Source: Oscillatoria princeps RMCB-10 (GTDB taxonomy: Bacteria > Cyanobacteriota > Cyanobacteriia > Cyanobacteriales > Oscillatoriaceae). From it: a stretch of 64,000 bases of DNA. Numbering within the stretch: the stretch's first letter is position 1; each line of letters opens with the position of its first letter. The stretch is taken from NCBI GenBank assembly GCA_019359235.1, contig JAHHHT010000008.1:1-64000 (forward strand), read 5' to 3'. The translations under genes and the position numbers were made by a program. Under the pieces are notes generated by a model that was not told the origin of the DNA, searched no databases, and saw only the letters and a list, made by a program, of their open reading frames with translations. Of this stretch, positions 40,409-50,009 are shown one piece after another.

Positions 40409-40899
40409 CCCCGCGCTGCCGAAAAAGTGCCTTCCAGTCGGGCCCGTACCGACTTGTTTCCGAAAATTAACCCAAAATTAGCGTTATATCATCTAAAATG
40501 TACAGGCACGAGCAAGGCGATCCCGAGGCAGGCATGCTGAGTGCTTGTCAGGGAAACAGATGGGCGGCTCCCCGCCTGTAATGGGGGTGGCATCCGGAGG
40601 TGGGGGAGCAATAGGCGTACTCAGGTGGCAGCCCTTGCAGAAGTTTGTTCTCGCCAGTACGGTTAATACAAGCGCCGGGGTGGGGCTATCAGGCGAGTGA
40701 TTGCCAGAACGCAATTAGCCCGAATGTGGCTGTAAGCGCTACCGGCTAATAGCAGCACTCAGTTGGGCGGCTGGGTGATCCCTATCAAGGCTGCATCACT
40801 CAAAGGTCAATCTCGGTTGTTGAGCAGCCCCAGGGACTGATTTAGCCAAAAATAGCTTGCAAAACCCAATTTAAGAGTGTGTGGATTCGTTTGCGGAAC
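40409..40899. other. Gap upstream of the amidase gene
   Basis: 491 bases. Several short GC-rich hairpins (for example GGCGG CTCCC CGCC near 40563) suggest a structured transcript, but no riboswitch or RNA family core was recognised. Confidence 0.45.
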
Positions 40900-42708
40900 A
40901 TGAAAAATGTCAACCAAGATTTAGGTTTGCGCAGCCGTCAGAACTGCCCTAAAAAAGGTCACTGGCTCGGTTGGGTACTGCCGGGCTTTTTAGGTGCTTT
41001 GATTCTGGCATCCTCCGCCGAAGCCGCTCAGCTGAAAGCCTGGCGGTTTGATACCAATCAGAACCGGCTGTTTTTTACCACAGATGGCGGCGTTCAACCC
41101 AAGGCACAGCTGGCTTTTAACCCGACGCGCTTGGTAATTGACCTGCCAAAGACGACGTTGGGCCGCTCGCCGGTCAGCCAGGCGGTGGGCGGCGCGATTA
41201 AAGCGGTGCGGGTGGGGCAGCTGAACTCGCAGACGGCTCGCATTGTGATTGAACTAGCGGACGGGTACACCATAGACCCGCAGCAAGTGCTGTTCCAGGG
41301 GATTTCTCCCAATCAGTGGACAGTGCAACTGCCGACTCCCCAGCGCCTCAATCAAGCGTCCCGTCCTTCGCTGCTCTCAGCAGGGCCCCAGACTCGGCTT
41401 GAGGATATCGAGGTGAAGCCAGAGGGGTTGCTGATCCGCACCAGTGGCCAACTGCCACAGATTGACGTGAAGCGGAGTCGCGACCGCTCCTGGACGACGG
41501 TTGATATCCCCGGCGCTACCCTGTCGCCCCAGCTGACAAGCCGAACTTTGGACATTAATCGCAATGGCGTCAGCACCCTGCAGGTGACCCAGCTGCAAAC
41601 CTCGCCGCCGGTGGCCCGCTTGACTTTGATTATGGCTCCCACCAGCCCGGATTGGCAGGCTGGAACTGCACCGGGAGGGGTGGCGCTGTGGCCGCAGGGC
41701 GGAGTTGCCCCCAGCATCGGGGCTGAAAGCAGTATGGCCACCATTGAGTCCGTGGAGATAGGCGGCAATGGCACTCAACTTTTGGTGAGGGCGAACGGGC
41801 CCCTCACTTACACCACGGGGTGGGACCGGTCAACCGCAGCCTACCGGATCGCGATTTCTAACGCCCAACTGGCAGACACCGTGAGCGGTCGCCAGCAACA
41901 GGACGGCAGCGCTCTGAGATGGGTGGAAGCTCAGCAGCAAGACGCGCAAACGGTTGTGCTTCTGGTTCAACCGGCTGCCGGCGCTCAGATTCAGGCGGTG
42001 AGCCAGCTCAGCGACCGGGATCTGTTCGTGCAAGTTACGCCTCCGTCTGTGGCCACTGTCCCGCGCTACACCCCGCCGGCGGCTGCTGCGCCTCCCCCTC
42101 TTCCGACTCGCTTTCCCCAACCGGCAAGGACTAATCCCCCCTCTGCCATCCCCCGCCGTGCCAATGACCGCGTTGTGGTGGTGGTCGATCCGGGACATGG
42201 GGGCGGGGATGCCGGCGCTATCGGCATTGGGGGGCTGCGAGAAAAGGATATTGTGATCGACATCTCGCGCCAAGTGGCGGCACTCCTGGAGCAGCAAGGC
42301 GTGCAAGCTATTATGACTCGTCAAGATGACCGGGAAATTGACCTGGAACCTAGGGTGCAGCTGGCCGATCGGGTGGATGCCACCCTGTTTGTCAGCATCC
42401 ACGCTAATGCGATTGATATGACTCGCCCCGATGTCAATGGCATTGAGACTTACTATTACGACAGCGGCTATGACTTGGCTCGCACTATCCACAACAGTCT
42501 CCTGCAAGCTACCGGCGCTCCCGACCGCCGGGTTCGCTCGGCCAGATTTTATGTCCTCCGCAAGACTTCTATGCCCGCTGTTTTGCTGGAAGTGGGTTTT
42601 GTCACCGGCGCTGAGGACGCTCCCAAACTGGCAGACCCCGCTTACCGCACCAGGCTAGCACAAGCGATTGCTCGCGGGGTTATACAGTACGTTCAGCGAA
42701 TGCGCTAG
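40900..42708 (+). CDS. AMIN-domain N-acetylmuramoyl-L-alanine amidase
   Basis: 602 residues from ATG 40900 (GCGGAA upstream). Signal peptide to about AEA-42. Two AMIN-type beta domains follow (45-~150 and ~170-250), then a further beta region and a Pro-rich linker (385-415). Amidase_3 domain zinc site: H433 (DPGHGGGD), E448, H501 (VSIHAN) and catalytic E564 (LLEVGFV). Periplasmic septal or channel-forming amidase (AmiC class) that cleaves stem peptides from glycan; in filamentous cyanobacteria such enzymes act in septal peptidoglycan. A secreted hypothetical follows 140 bases downstream. Confidence 0.96.
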   Translation: MKNVNQDLGLRSRQNCPKKGHWLGWVLPGFLGALILASSAEAAQLKAWRFDTNQNRLFFTTDGGVQPKAQLAFNPTRLVIDLPKTTLGRSPVSQAVGGAIKAVRVGQLNSQTARIVIELADGYTIDPQQVLFQGISPNQWTVQLPTPQRLNQASRPSLLSAGPQTRLEDIEVKPEGLLIRTSGQLPQIDVKRSRDRSWTTVDIPGATLSPQLTSRTLDINRNGVSTLQVTQLQTSPPVARLTLIMAPTSPDWQAGTAPGGVALWPQGGVAPSIGAESSMATIESVEIGGNGTQLLVRANGPLTYTTGWDRSTAAYRIAISNAQLADTVSGRQQQDGSALRWVEAQQQDAQTVVLLVQPAAGAQIQAVSQLSDRDLFVQVTPPSVATVPRYTPPAAAAPPPLPTRFPQPARTNPPSAIPRRANDRVVVVVDPGHGGGDAGAIGIGGLREKDIVIDISRQVAALLEQQGVQAIMTRQDDREIDLEPRVQLADRVDATLFVSIHANAIDMTRPDVNGIETYYYDSGYDLARTIHNSLLQATGAPDRRVRSARFYVLRKTSMPAVLLEVGFVTGAEDAPKLADPAYRTRLAQAIARGVIQYVQRMR

Positions 42709-42848
42709 ATATGCCATTGGGCAACACCCTGTTTCCAACCTTGAGTGCGCTCTTGATTCTGGGTTAACCTGTATATCAACTTGGCTCTATCTTTTGGCAG
42801 GGCCATTCAAGCACCCAACTCCTGTTGTGTTTCTGGAGCTATATCCCC

Positions 42849-43322
42849 ATGTGCATTTCATGTCTCCTTTTTTCGACACTCACTCTTTTCACACCAGTGA
42901 CGGCTTCGCCGCAAGCCCCTAACCTGACGCCTGCGGATGTTTCCAGCCCGGCTTACAGTCAAGTGAACTCCTCGAAAGTGGCTGCTGAAACTCGCTCGGC
43001 TATCGCCCAAATGGTGGCCGGGCTGCCGGATTCCCCTGACATGCGGGTGCTGCGCGAGGAACTCCTGTCTCTGAAAGCCCAACTGGCTGCGGTGAAAGAT
43101 GATGCGGAAGCAGACAAAACGATCGATGACGGGTTGCGCGCTATGAGCAAGCGCATTCTCGCCGAACCGAATGCCGGCGTGATTGTCGAGCACCTCAAAG
43201 GCATGCTGGTAGACGACAGCGAGCAGCCTGCTAATTCTTCCGGTTTAAAACTCCTCAAAAGCAAAGGTTTGAACTATCTTTCTCTCAACAACAAAGGCAA
43301 TACCTGGGGCTGGCTGCACTAA
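42849..43322 (+). CDS. Secreted hypothetical protein
   Basis: 157 residues from ATG 42849 (a longer in-frame start lies at 42825). Signal peptide MCISCLLFSTLTLFTPVTAS. Mature protein helical (AQMVAGLPDSPDMRVLREELLSLKAQLAAVKDD), no known family. Downstream of the amidase on the same strand, so possibly co-expressed and periplasmic. Confidence 0.7.
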   Translation: MCISCLLFSTLTLFTPVTASPQAPNLTPADVSSPAYSQVNSSKVAAETRSAIAQMVAGLPDSPDMRVLREELLSLKAQLAAVKDDAEADKTIDDGLRAMSKRILAEPNAGVIVEHLKGMLVDDSEQPANSSGLKLLKSKGLNYLSLNNKGNTWGWLH

Positions 43323-43360
43323 CTGGGCAGATATCAATCCACTTAAATCTACTCAAATCC

Positions 43361-43393
43361 AGAAACCTGGTTTCTTTAAGAAACCGGGTTTCT
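43361..43393. repeat. AGAAACC(T/C)GGTTTCT palindromes
   Basis: Two adjoining copies, directly followed by the family A MITE. Likely hairpin at the 3' side of the 42849 gene. Confidence 0.85.
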
Positions 43394-43395
43394 TT

Positions 43396-43521
43396 TATAG
43401 CAGTAGCCACTTAGGTTAAGACATTAGACTTTGAGGGCAGGCGAGACGCCTGCCCTACGCCTATACTTCGTAGGACAGGCGCGAGTGTCCAAGTGTCCTA
43501 AACTTACTGTTTATTGCTATA
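43396..43521. mobile_element. MITE, family A, copy 3 (inverted)
   Basis: 126 bp in opposite orientation to copies 1 and 2. Reads TATAGCAGTAGCCACTTAGG at the left and TTTATTGCTATA at the right. Central GGGCAGGCGAGACGCCTGCCC retained. Confidence 0.85.
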
Positions 43522-43637
43522 TTAAGTGCGTGTTAGATTGTCTTCCGTGCTGCTGCTAAGGGCGGGCGCGTTGAGCCGGTGACTGCAATTGCTTTCTCAC
43601 CGGCACCCCCATGCCCGATGCCCTATGCGAGCGTGCC

Positions 43638-44540
43638 CTACCGGCGTATCCAGCCGTTGATGGTGAAGCGGCTGTCGGCAAAGTTTTTGGAAGGGCAACT
43701 CACCGGCAGCACTTCGTGCATGTTGCTGCTCAGGAAAAACACAACGCTGTTGTTGCGGGGCTCGACGGTTTTGAATGAGTCTGCTTTCACGTAGAAGTTG
43801 TTCTCAATCTTGCTGTCGTAGACCACTAACTCCCCGCCAAAAAACGCTTTTGGCTCCCGGTTAAAGTAGTAAACATAGGTGAGGGTTCGGGTAGCGGTTT
43901 CTGGGCTGCCGCTGTCGTTATGTATTTTGTAAAAATTTCCGTCGTTGTGTGCGGTTAGCTGCGCCTCTATTTGCGATACGGTAAACGGTGTCAGCCCAAA
44001 TTTGCTGAACAGCGCCGGCAGAATTTCATGAATTCTGTCTGTCATCAGCTGGGAAAACTCAGGAAATGAGTGCAGAACCCAAGAACGCCGGTAATCCGCT
44101 GCGCCGGTGGATGTGGTGGTGGGCACAAAAGCTGTCTCGTTTGCCAAAGCGTACTCGACAAGCCGCTTGTTTTGCTCCGCTGTCAGAAAGTTGTCCAGTT
44201 GCAGGCACTCGGACACCACAAGACCCGGTGGCGGAGTGGCCGGCTTGACTTCTGCACTCGGGGTTGCTGGCGCTGTTTTTTGTTGCACAAAAATCGGCGG
44301 TTCTGTCACCAACCCAACCAGATTGTCGCTGGGAACGCACAGCGCCCCGCGCCCTTCGTTTATGGGAATCTGCAAGAGCGTGCTGGCTGTTTGATTCTGG
44401 GTGCGGGCTACGAGAAGTTTTAATAGATTCTCCAACATCGGTGAGTCGGACTTCAGCCAAAGGCTGTACTGGTGCCCTCCTGCTAGGAGAAGTTGAACTT
44501 TAACGTCTTGGGTTTCTGTCTTCCGTTGAGCGGATTCCAT
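43638..44540 (-). CDS. 2OG-Fe(II) oxygenase
   Basis: 300 residues. N-terminal ~100 residues are an unrelated beta-rich domain and Pro linker. Catalytic domain has H207-x-D209 (YKIHNDSGS), distal H275 (NMHEVLPV) and R291 (DSRFTINGW), the prolyl-4-hydroxylase-type set. FGGELVVYD is the family's strand before the distal His. Likely hydroxylates a protein or small molecule; substrate unknown. Confidence 0.9.
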   Translation of the reverse strand: MESAQRKTETQDVKVQLLLAGGHQYSLWLKSDSPMLENLLKLLVARTQNQTASTLLQIPINEGRGALCVPSDNLVGLVTEPPIFVQQKTAPATPSAEVKPATPPPGLVVSECLQLDNFLTAEQNKRLVEYALANETAFVPTTTSTGAADYRRSWVLHSFPEFSQLMTDRIHEILPALFSKFGLTPFTVSQIEAQLTAHNDGNFYKIHNDSGSPETATRTLTYVYYFNREPKAFFGGELVVYDSKIENNFYVKADSFKTVEPRNNSVVFFLSSNMHEVLPVSCPSKNFADSRFTINGWIRR

Positions 44541-45512
44541 AAGAGGTTTGAGTTTTGTCAGCGGTCAGTTGCAGTGCGATTCTCAACTTCTGTATTGTGG
44601 GAAGCATCCCATTTTTGCAAAAATAGGCTCTCCTGAATTGAGGGCTATAAGTAAAACTGCTTTTCGGTTTCACAGGGCAAGCTGGAGAAAAGGGTGTTGA
44701 GCAAGTGATTGTTAAACCCGAGTGGGGGCCAGAAACCGGGTTTCTTCTGTTGGAGGTCTGGGTTCTTCCAGCTTCCCCACCACAAGAAACCCGGTTTCTT
44801 GTGACTTCACTTTTTCTTGATATAGCGTTTCTCAGTTGGATGAACTACGGCTGGGAAACCCGGTTTCTTTAAGAAACCGGGTTTCTCAGTACCTCACAAA
44901 GGATGAGAAACGCTATAAATGACCTCTCAGCAATTTTCCATGCCCTAGCACCTGTGCCCCATGCCCAGTTGAGAAGAGTTTTCTGATACATTTACAATTT
45001 CGGGACGCTCCCTTAATATATCCATCATAATCACTGGCGGTAGCCTTTGTGGCAGGTTCGCCTCACCGGCCTTTATATTAAGTTTGTTTGAGCAGCCATC
45101 ATTTCCGGCTGCAGGGGCGGGCCCATTGCGCCGGCCCCCAGCCGGTGGCCATCATTTCCGGATGCGGGGGCGAGCCAATTGCGCCGGCTCCGCTCCGGGG
45201 CCTCAATATAAGTGATTAACCGGATTTATATAAAATTTTAGCTATTTCAGCGCTTAAGAACTCCTGCACAGAATGGTTTAGAGTGAGTTTGAGATTAAAA
45301 GCTACAGTATATCCGGTTAGTTAGTTTTTTAACTTATCCGGGCCGGCAGTGTCAGGGCTGGCGGGGGAATTGCCGCCAGCCACAGGGAAAAGCTCAATGG
45401 AACTTAATCGGGACTTACGCACAACTATGAAAGAAACCGGGTTTCTGGTTCGGGAAAGAGGGCTGATAGTCTTGACGGCTGGTTCAGAAACCCGGTTTCT
45501 GCGCAAGTCCTA
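44541..45512. other. Long palindrome-dense gap
   Basis: 972 bases with seven or more AGAAACCCGGTTTCT-type palindromes (44731, 44785, 44855, 44873, 45432, 45488), a family M2 MITE, and two ~55-bp direct repeats (CCATCATTTCCGG at about 45089 and 45147). No gene supported. Confidence 0.8.
44821..44917. mobile_element. MITE, family M2, intact copy
   Basis: 97 bp with a perfect 14-bp terminal inverted repeat TATAGCGTTTCTCA, TA at both outer ends, and two internal AGAAACCCGG palindromes. No coding capacity. Same TATAGC ends as family A, so both may be mobilised by one IS630-like transposase elsewhere. Confidence 0.85.
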
Positions 45513-47060
45513 TTAATGCAAAAAGTGGCGGATGCCGGTGAGCACCATCACTAAGCCGAGTTCATTGGCGGCAGAGATGACATCGCTGTCTCGCAGGCTT
45601 CCCCCGGGTTGAGCGATGGCAACAATGCCGGCGTTGGCGGCGGCGCGAATCGAGTCCTCGAAGGGAAAGAACCCATCGCTGGCGAGAACGGCACCGGCAG
45701 CTTTTTCACCGGCTTGTTCCAGAGCGATTTTGACGGAACCGACGCGATTCATCTGACCGGCACCCACCCCCAGGGTGGCGCAATCGCGGCTGACGACAAT
45801 GGCATTGGACTTAACGTGTTTGGCCACTTTCCAGGCAAACAGCAATTCTTGCAACTGATCCGGTGTTGGCTGCCGGTCGGTTACGACTTTCCACTGCGAG
45901 GGATCTTCTAAGGCATCATCGGAAGCCTGCACCAGGAAACCGCCGGCAATGGCTTTGAGGCTTTCCTTTGGGCCCGCTTGCAAGTCTGGCAAAGTCAAAA
46001 CCCGCACCTTAGACTTAGTTTTCAGGATTTTCTCCGCCTCGGGCTCGCATGCCGGCGCTACCACGCACTCCAAAAAGGTCTGGGTGAGTGCTTTTGCCGT
46101 GGGCGCGTCTATCGGGCGGTTGAGGGCGACAATCCCCCCGAAGGCAGAAACCGGATCGGCGTCGAACGCCTTTTGATAGGCTTCGGCCAAGCTTGCGCCC
46201 AGGGCGACACCGCAGGGATTGGTGTGCTTGAGGATGGCGGCGGCGGAGGGCTGTTCAGTGCCGGTAAATTCGGCAATCAGACGGCGGGCGGCTTCTAAAT
46301 CCACCAAATTATTGTAACTGAGCTCTTTCCCCTGGACTTTGGTGGCCGCTGCCCAGCCGGTTGGGGTCGCCCCGACTTGATACCAGCCTGCCAATTGGTG
46401 GGGGTTTTCCCCATACCGCAAGGGTTGCAGCTGCTGCCCAGCAATCCCGTAGCGAGGCGGCAGGGCCAGCTTGTTAATGCCGGTCAGGTAGCTGGCGACC
46501 GCTTCGTCGTAGGTAGCTGTGTGCCAGAACGCCTCCACAGCACAAGTTTGGCGGAATGTCAAGGAAGTTTGTCCCCCGTTTTGCCGCAACTCCTGCAAGC
46601 AGGTTTGATATTGCGCTGGAGCGCACAGAACGGTAACATATTTGAAGTTTTTGGCAGATGCCCGCAGCATGGCTGGCCCACCGATGTCGATTTGCTCGAT
46701 GGCTTCGGGCAAAGTGACGTCCGGTTTGGCGATGGTTTGCTCGAAGGGGTAGAGGTTGACGACGACCAGATCGATGGGGGGAATCTCGTTGGCCTCCAAA
46801 TCAGCGGCATCTTGCGGCAAGTCCGGACGCGCCAGGATGCCGCCGTGAATGCGGGGGTGCAGGGTTTTGACGCGACCGCCCAAAATTTCGGGGCTGCCGG
46901 TGTGGTCAGAAACCTTAGTCACCGGCAAACCGGCCTGTTTGAGGGCAGCTGCCGTTCCCCCACTGCTGATTAGCTGAAATTGAAATTCTTCTACCAAGCA
47001 GCGGGCGAGGTCAACCAGCCCCGTTTTATCTGATGTGCTCAGCAGTGCTAGACGCGCCAT
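45513..47060 (-). CDS. purH: AICAR transformylase / IMP cyclohydrolase
   Basis: 515 residues from ATG 47060, preceded by GAGGAGG; upstream in-frame sequence is repeat-derived. Bifunctional enzyme for the last two steps of IMP synthesis. N-terminal IMP cyclohydrolase MGS-like domain (MARLALLSTSDKTGLVDLAR, SSGGTAAAL, HPRIHGGILAR). C-terminal AICARFT has LRYGENPHQ, KQL-Y-like KELSYNNLVDLEAA, KHTNPCGVA and DAVSAFGGI-type DPVSAFGGIVALN. Length usual. Confidence 0.97.
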   Translation of the reverse strand: MARLALLSTSDKTGLVDLARCLVEEFQFQLISSGGTAAALKQAGLPVTKVSDHTGSPEILGGRVKTLHPRIHGGILARPDLPQDAADLEANEIPPIDLVVVNLYPFEQTIAKPDVTLPEAIEQIDIGGPAMLRASAKNFKYVTVLCAPAQYQTCLQELRQNGGQTSLTFRQTCAVEAFWHTATYDEAVASYLTGINKLALPPRYGIAGQQLQPLRYGENPHQLAGWYQVGATPTGWAAATKVQGKELSYNNLVDLEAARRLIAEFTGTEQPSAAAILKHTNPCGVALGASLAEAYQKAFDADPVSAFGGIVALNRPIDAPTAKALTQTFLECVVAPACEPEAEKILKTKSKVRVLTLPDLQAGPKESLKAIAGGFLVQASDDALEDPSQWKVVTDRQPTPDQLQELLFAWKVAKHVKSNAIVVSRDCATLGVGAGQMNRVGSVKIALEQAGEKAAGAVLASDGFFPFEDSIRAAANAGIVAIAQPGGSLRDSDVISAANELGLVMVLTGIRHFLH

Positions 47061-47618
47061 GACTCCGACCTCCTCTGAGAAAGGGGTTAGCAATTTTGCC
47101 TCTCCTAGGATAAAGCCAAGTTCCCTTTTTCCTCTCAGGCGTAATATTTGCTTTGGTTTCTCGCGCCAGCTGCCGCAGGCGTTGAACCCCACCCCCCAAC
47201 CCCCTCCCCGCAAGCGGGGAGGGGGAGAAAGAGATGGGGGTTTTGATGAAATCATTTTGTCTTACTGCAATGCCGGTGCTTGTTGCGCCGGCACCGGCAA
47301 CCCAGGGGCGCTGCACAAGAATGAAATTCTAGGGGCAATCCCCCCGTGGTTGTTCCTACACGACAAGAGGGCAGGCACGGGGGCCTGCCCCTACAGACAT
47401 TACCGTCCCGCAATTGTCCACCGGCAACCCAGCAACCGGCAGAGTATCTGTCCCAGAAGCTTTCAGGGAAAGATGCCTGTCCTGCGGGGGGGACAGGGGG
47501 AGGGACAGGCATCTTGCCTGTCCTGCGGGCGTTGCAGATTAGAAAGATCGCTTCACCAGAATTCCCCTCTCTTTCTCCCCCTCCCCGCAAGCGGGGAGGG
47601 GGTTGGGGGGTGGGGTTC
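47061..47618. other. Repeat-rich gap between the CIS ATPase gene and purH
   Basis: Two GC-rich palindrome elements (47188-47236, 47577-47618), GCACGGGGGCCTGCCCC-type hairpins (47360-47400) and a GACAGGCATCTTGCCTGTCC inverted repeat (47500-47520). The last element abuts the ATPase stop. No gene. Confidence 0.75.
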
Positions 47619-49799
47619 TTACTCCTGCGGGGGGGCGAAATCCCCCTCCCTCAATATCTTGCCCATCTTCTGGTACTCCCGCCGCACAGCGTGCAGCAGG
47701 TGATTTATGCTGACTGAGCCACCGTCCTCAGCGGCTAGGAAAGCCGCCGCTAGGGCAATATTTCGGATATTGGCTCCGCTTATCTCAAACCGGCGCGACA
47801 GGAAATGCAAATCTATGTCTGGGCTGCGAGGGGTGGCGTCGGGCCAAATTTTCTCCCAGATGCGGCGGCGGTCTTTTTCTTTTGGAAAGGGAAACTCGAC
47901 GATAAAACGCAGCCGGCGCACAAAGGCGTCGTCCATATTGCTGCGGGCGTTTGTCGTTAGAATCGCTACCCCTTCATACTCCTCCATTTTCTGCAATAGG
48001 TAGCCAACTTCTATATTAGCATATCTGTCGTGAGCGTCTTTCACTTCTGTGCGTTTGCCAAACAGGGAATCGGCTTCGTCAAAGAAGAGAATGGCGTTGG
48101 AGGAGGCGGCGGCGGTGAAGATGCGGTTGAGGTTTTTCTCGGTTTCGCCGATATATTTGCTGACAACTTGGGATAAATCTATTTTATACAAGTCTAGCTG
48201 CAATTCACCGGCAATTACCTCGGCTGCCATTGTTTTGCCTGTGCCGGGCGGGCCAGAAAACAGGACGTTTTGCCCTTTGCCGAGGGACAATTTGCGGTCG
48301 AAGCCCCAGTCTTCATGCACGAGATGCCGGTGTTTGGCTTGATTGCAAATTTCCCTGAGCTGGGTTTGGTGGTCTGCCGGCAGTACAATATCTTCCCAGG
48401 TGTATTTAGGCTCGATTTTGCGTGCCAGTGCGGCTAAATCGTGGCCCGATTGAGCGCGGGCGGCGGCGAATAGGATTGGGGCATAGTGGCGGGAAGGGGG
48501 AGACGCGATAAATCGCGTCTCTGCAAGAGGAGTGGCGGCGGCGTACCAGCGGGCGGTATTGCCGGCGGTGGCTGCGGCGTCGGCAATTTGGTCGGGGGTC
48601 AGGCGGAAGCGCTCGGCTAAGGCATCGAGTTGGCTGTCTGGAATGGAGATGCCGGTTTGTGTCAGGCACTCTTCCCAGTATTGCCGGCGCTGGGCAAAAT
48701 TAGGGAGGGTAAAGGGTACTGTTACTATCCCTAAGGCACCGGCTCCCCCCGGTATCCACGAGCCGGTGCCGGCTATAATAGTAATTCCTTTGCTTTCTGC
48801 AATGGCTGCTAGCAAAGACTGATAGGAAATGGCGTGTTCTTCACTTTGCAGGGTTTCTATGTTGTCGAGATAGAGCAGGGCGTTTTGAAACCAAGCTTCG
48901 CGGAATATCAGACTGAGAGTAGGCTGGAAGTCGGCTTTTGCGGCGACAATTTGGGCGAGGTCGGCTGTTAGGAAGGGGGTTTGAATTTCTGCGGCTAGGG
49001 TTTGGGCGGTGCGGCGCTTGCCGGTGCGGTCGGAACCTTGGAAATAGAAGCGCAGGGGTTGCTGGGTTTGCCGGCTTTCCAGACAGAGGATGCTCAGAGC
49101 TTTGCAGTCAGAAACCGGGTTTCTTGGAGAAACCCGGTTTCTCGCCACGGCGGGTTGTTCGAGCTGGCAAAATGAGGTCAGTCGGGAGTCTAAGCCGGTT
49201 TCGCCCAGCAGGAAGCGGACAACTTGGGCGTCGAGCTGGAGGTTGTGGGCGAGGAGGGAGGGTTTGGGCTGGTTGGAGTCGGCGACGAGGTGGAGCAGTT
49301 GGTGGCGGATCGGGGGGGCGTCGGGGGAAAAGCGAGCTCGCCCGGAGAGTTTGGCGGCGGCGTCTGGGCAAAGGAGATTGAGGGCGAGATCGACGCTGGG
49401 CTGTTTGCAGCGCACGTCGTCTTGCAGGTAGGCGTAGAGGCGTTCGTAGCGCCGGTCGAGTTCGGGGGCGAGGGCGATGGCGATGATGTCGAGGTCAAAG
49501 TTGGATAAGTTGAAGGTTTGCTGGAGCTGCGCTAGTGGGGAGCCTTCTGGGGCTGGATTTGGTAAAGGCTGTTTTGGGTTTTCTGTTGGGAGTTGAAGGG
49601 GGCTCGCGCCTGGATCGCGAGCGAGCAACTGTTCGACTTCTTGCAGGCTGACGTGCAGTCCGCGATAGGGATCGGTGGCGGCGTCGGAGCCATAGGCGGC
49701 TTCGGCGGCGGCGACGGCGTGCGCTAGGAGTTTGTCGAGCCGGTGTAATAGGGGAAGTAAGTAGTCGAGTGCTGCGAAACCTTCTATCCTGTCATCCAT
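47619..49799 (-). CDS. Two-domain AAA+ ATPase of the injection system (Afp15-like)
   Basis: 726 residues. N-terminal ~210 residues are helical and unrecognised. A degenerate AAA domain follows (GSDRTGKR at 255-262, replacing a Walker A; LLYLDNIE at 308-315). The active AAA domain has GPPGTGKT at 516-523, Walker B ILFFDEAD with D574 E575, and an RRLRFIVEFPFP arginine-finger region. Such ATPases are a constant part of eCIS clusters and are needed for assembly or recycling. Two dispersed palindromes are in frame (about 219-231 and 428-437). Last gene of the cluster. Confidence 0.92.
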   Translation of the reverse strand: MDDRIEGFAALDYLLPLLHRLDKLLAHAVAAAEAAYGSDAATDPYRGLHVSLQEVEQLLARDPGASPLQLPTENPKQPLPNPAPEGSPLAQLQQTFNLSNFDLDIIAIALAPELDRRYERLYAYLQDDVRCKQPSVDLALNLLCPDAAAKLSGRARFSPDAPPIRHQLLHLVADSNQPKPSLLAHNLQLDAQVVRFLLGETGLDSRLTSFCQLEQPAVARNRVSPRNPVSDCKALSILCLESRQTQQPLRFYFQGSDRTGKRRTAQTLAAEIQTPFLTADLAQIVAAKADFQPTLSLIFREAWFQNALLYLDNIETLQSEEHAISYQSLLAAIAESKGITIIAGTGSWIPGGAGALGIVTVPFTLPNFAQRRQYWEECLTQTGISIPDSQLDALAERFRLTPDQIADAAATAGNTARWYAAATPLAETRFIASPPSRHYAPILFAAARAQSGHDLAALARKIEPKYTWEDIVLPADHQTQLREICNQAKHRHLVHEDWGFDRKLSLGKGQNVLFSGPPGTGKTMAAEVIAGELQLDLYKIDLSQVVSKYIGETEKNLNRIFTAAASSNAILFFDEADSLFGKRTEVKDAHDRYANIEVGYLLQKMEEYEGVAILTTNARSNMDDAFVRRLRFIVEFPFPKEKDRRRIWEKIWPDATPRSPDIDLHFLSRRFEISGANIRNIALAAAFLAAEDGGSVSINHLLHAVRREYQKMGKILREGDFAPPQE
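48500..48521. repeat. GAGACGCGATAAATCGCGTCTC palindrome in frame
   Basis: 22-bp palindrome (halves GAGACGCGAT / ATCGCGTCTC) encoding ETRFIAS-type residues between the two AAA domains. Related motif GACGCGATTTATCGCG is a known style of cyanobacterial repeat. Confidence 0.8.
49111..49141. repeat. GAAACCGGGTTTC pair in frame
   Basis: Two copies of the AGAAACC-type palindrome, translated as ARNRVSPRNPVSD inside the ATPase (about 219-231). Same family as the intergenic copies. Confidence 0.88.
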
Positions 49800-50009
49800 C
49801 GTTTTTTTGGGTCGTTAGCCATTGAATTGTGCTGGATCGGTTTGCAGGCAAGGCAATTGTTAGGGCGGCCACGGGGGGCCGCCCCTACAGCTATCTGGCG
49901 AATGGAATCAGACTGTTTTCGGTCGCCAGCTTCGCTACAAAAAAGGCATATTTTTTTCCGCTGGTTTAGAAGGTGTCTCTGAAATCACTCAATAATCAAA
50001 CTTGGGTTC

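Noticed and set aside
40500-40720. Riboswitch or structured leader upstream of the amidase
   Set aside because: Several hairpins but no family core recognised.
47061-47255. N-terminal extension of PurH
   Set aside because: Extra codons come from a GC-rich dispersed repeat; GAGGAGG precedes the internal ATG at 47060.
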